Assembly (NCBI GenBank): GCA_030653635.1
Contig: JAURYZ010000254.1
Span: 1-7,634 of the forward strand
Direction: 5' to 3'
DNA from: Coriobacteriia bacterium
GTDB taxonomy: Bacteria; Actinomycetota; Coriobacteriia; Anaerosomatales; JAHIQC01
DNA length: 7,634 nucleotides
The position numbers were made by a program, and so were the translations under genes. Positions 6,419-7,634 of this stretch are shown here, piece by piece. Below the pieces are notes generated by a model. The model saw only the letters and a program-made list of their open reading frames with translations. It was not told the origin of the DNA and made no database searches. The stretch's first letter is position 1. Every line of letters starts with the position of its first letter.

Positions 6419-6508
6419 AAAAAGCACCTCAGAAAATGGGGGAGCCCCAAGGCCGGCACCTTGAGGCTCAGGGGTAAAGGGTTGCATTCGCATGCAACTC
6501 TTGAGGTG
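6419..6508 (-). promoter_or_regulatory. Candidate structured RNA leader or terminator between nuoN and the FlgM-like gene
   Basis: Read on the minus strand, three nested stems are visible. A closing stem pairs CACCTCA (6508-6502) with TGAGGTG (6431-6425). Inside it, a 7-bp hairpin GTTGCAT/ATGCAAC (6498-6492 with 6487-6481) has a GCGA loop, a GNRA tetraloop. The third is an 11-bp GC-rich hairpin (6469-6459 with 6452-6442, loop TGCCGG). Long unpaired joiners of 10 and 11 bases contain C-runs. The closing stem is followed by CTTTTT (6424-6419), as in an intrinsic terminator. The GNRA loop and T-run favour the minus strand. It may end nuo transcription, act as a switch for the FlgM-like gene, or form a small RNA. 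It does not match the riboswitch consensus sequences I can recall (cyclic di-GMP, cyclic di-AMP, TPP, cobalamin, SAM). One conflict: the nearby promoter would start RNA at about 6502, which would lose most of the closing stem. Confidence 0.45.
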
Positions 6509-6536
6509 AGTATACCAACTTCACGGGGTCGCGCAA
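6509..6536 (-). promoter_or_regulatory. Candidate extended -10 sigma-70-type promoter
   Basis: On the minus strand TATACT (6514-6509) is preceded by TGG, giving the extended -10 form TGnTATACT, and TTGCGC (6536-6531) sits 16 bases upstream as a partial -35. The predicted start is an A near 6502. This would drive the FlgM-like gene and perhaps the genes beyond it, independently of the nuo operon. Confidence 0.5.
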
Positions 6537-6609
6537 GTCCTTTGTGAAGGAATTCTCTTGCCCGTGAATAGCGATCAAGTGACGACAGGCCAGGCTGAAT
6601 CCGAAGCGG

Positions 6610-7634
6610 CTATTTGTAGCCGAAATAGGTCAGAGGATCAAAGAGTCCGAGGAACAGCGGCATGATCCCAAGGGCGAGAACGACCGAAGCGCATACGAGC
6701 ACGACCCCGGCTGCCGCGCGATCCAACGTCACGTCTTCCGTATCGGACTCAGTCCCCCGCTTTGCGGGCGGTGCATCGAAAAAGATGCTTCGCAGCACCG
6801 CTCCGTAGTAGCCGAACGAGACCACAGAGCCAAGGACTCCGAGCAAGACAAGCCACTCAAGACCGGCGCGAACCGCGAAGTTGAAGACATAGAGCTTGCC
6901 CCAAAAGCCAGCTGTGAGCGGAATACCGGTCAGCGAAAGCAGCAGGATAGCAAGGGCGATAGCCACGACGGGGTGCTCGCGTCCGAGCCCGGCCATCCCG
7001 GCGATGCTGCCGTCCCACCCCAGACGCGCTGCATGTACGAACTGCGCCGCAAGGAACGCCCCCAGTGCCGCCAGCCCGTATACCGAGACCAGGAACATCG
7101 TTGCTGGAATCGCGCCTGAGCCCGTTGCCAGCCCGATCAGAACATACCCGACCTGTGCGATGCCCGAGTACGCCAGCATGCGCTGATACGACGTCTGCGG
7201 CAGTCCGGCTAGGTTGCCAAGGAGTATCGACCCGACCGCCAACGTGGCGAACAGGATCACATGGTTCAGGGTAGGAAGCGTCTTGATGGCGACCTGCTCG
7301 ACGGTCAGACTGAACAGTATGATGAGGCCGAGTACGGCCGCGATTTTGGGAGCACTTGCCATAAACGCGCTTCCCGATGGTGGTGCAGTCTCCAGTGCGT
7401 CGGGTGCCCAGCTGTGGAATGGGACAGCTCCGAGTTTGAAGGCGAAGGCGGCAAGCAGAAAGACGGTAGCCGCCGTTGAAGCCAGCGCGAACTCAGGCAT
7501 CCCGGCGGCGACACGTCCAAGGTCCGAACCGCCGCCCGTTACACCCACGTGTATCGCCAAGCCCGCCAGATATAGACCGGTCGCGACCGCGCCTTGGATA
7601 ACGTATTTCATCGCCGCTTCTGCCGCGGCCGGCG
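6610..7634 (-). CDS. nuoN: NADH-quinone oxidoreductase subunit N (N-terminus cut by window edge)
   Basis: This is the C-terminal two thirds of NuoN, one of the antiporter-like membrane subunits that pump protons in respiratory complex I. The frame stays open through the right edge, so the Met at 7611 is internal: the codons before it read PAAAEAA, and EAAMKY is the usual NuoN motif. Also visible are FKLGAVPFHSWAPDALETAP, the following S-APKIAA, and GFWGKLYVF, all hallmarks of the Proton_antipo_M domain. Their lysines correspond to the conserved proton-path lysines of NuoN. About nine or ten hydrophobic helices can be counted, ending in a short polar tail, FGYK. The PFHSW and ETAP spacing and its separation from NuoL/NuoM-type patterns favour NuoN. 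Usually it is the last gene of the nuo operon, which fits the non-coding gap downstream. About 150 N-terminal residues are probably outside the window. Confidence 0.93.
   Translation of the reverse strand, partial: PAAAEAAMKYVIQGAVATGLYLAGLAIHVGVTGGGSDLGRVAAGMPEFALASTAATVFLLAAFAFKLGAVPFHSWAPDALETAPPSGSAFMASAPKIAAVLGLIILFSLTVEQVAIKTLPTLNHVILFATLAVGSILLGNLAGLPQTSYQRMLAYSGIAQVGYVLIGLATGSGAIPATMFLVSVYGLAALGAFLAAQFVHAARLGWDGSIAGMAGLGREHPVVAIALAILLLSLTGIPLTAGFWGKLYVFNFAVRAGLEWLVLLGVLGSVVSFGYYGAVLRSIFFDAPPAKRGTESDTEDVTLDRAAAGVVLVCASVVLALGIMPLFLGLFDPLTYFGYK

Noticed and set aside
6470..6486. Resemblance of AACCCTTTACCCCTGA (minus strand) to the ACCCUUUGAACCUGA part of a TPP riboswitch
   Set aside because: The other TPP elements (CUGAGA, and CUGGAUAAUGCCAGCG-type sequence) are absent and the stems do not fit, so I treat it as chance.
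6419..6508. The same inverted repeats read as a plus-strand RNA, with G-rich joiners (GAAAATGGGG, AGGGGTAAAGG) recalling cyclic di-AMP riboswitches
   Set aside because: The conserved CCG...GUCAGCUAAC-type segments are missing, no plus-strand gene lies downstream, the loop would not be GNRA, and the T-run is on the minus-strand side.
6539..6552. Small inverted repeat TCCTT/AAGGA after nuoN as a terminator
   Set aside because: The stem is only 5 bp and AT-containing, and no T-run follows it on the minus strand.

Overview
The window is a run of six genes, all on the minus strand, so transcription goes from the right edge to the left. Both edge genes are cut. The base composition is GC-rich and four of the five visible starts are GTG. 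The mix of genes is complex I NuoN, a type IV pilus-type assembly ATPase, pyrimidine-deoxynucleoside salvage, an FlgM-like protein and a DHH/CBS-fused CCA enzyme. I take this to be a high-GC, probably anaerobic, bacterium, perhaps an actinobacterium of the Coriobacteriia type. That placement is inference from gene content and style, with no database search.

Right part (6610-7634): the 3' two thirds of nuoN, normally the last gene of a complex I operon. It is followed by the only sizeable gap (6347-6609, 263 bases). This gap is not empty. It holds a good extended -10 promoter, a set of nested inverted repeats that can fold into a three-way junction, a run of T after the closing stem, an alternative partner for that stem, and a 14-bp palindrome touching the next start codon.

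Middle part (5671-6346): a 97-residue FlgM-like protein with no flagellar gene beside it, then a 94-residue two-helix membrane protein of unknown role.

Left part (1-5619): four closely packed genes with gaps of 2, 16 and 15 bases, almost certainly one transcript. They are a PilB/GspE-type ATPase, phosphopentomutase (deoB), pyrimidine-nucleoside phosphorylase (pdp), and a long protein whose DHH, DHHA1, CBS and CBS domains lead into the head of a class II tRNA nucleotidyltransferase cut by the left edge. DeoB and Pdp work in sequence: Pdp splits pyrimidine nucleosides to base plus (deoxy)ribose 1-phosphate, and DeoB moves the phosphate to carbon 5 so the sugar can enter central metabolism. The flanking ATPase and RNA-repair gene have no obvious link to this pathway.

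Most genes here belong to well-known families. The least explained part is the non-coding region upstream of the FlgM-like gene.
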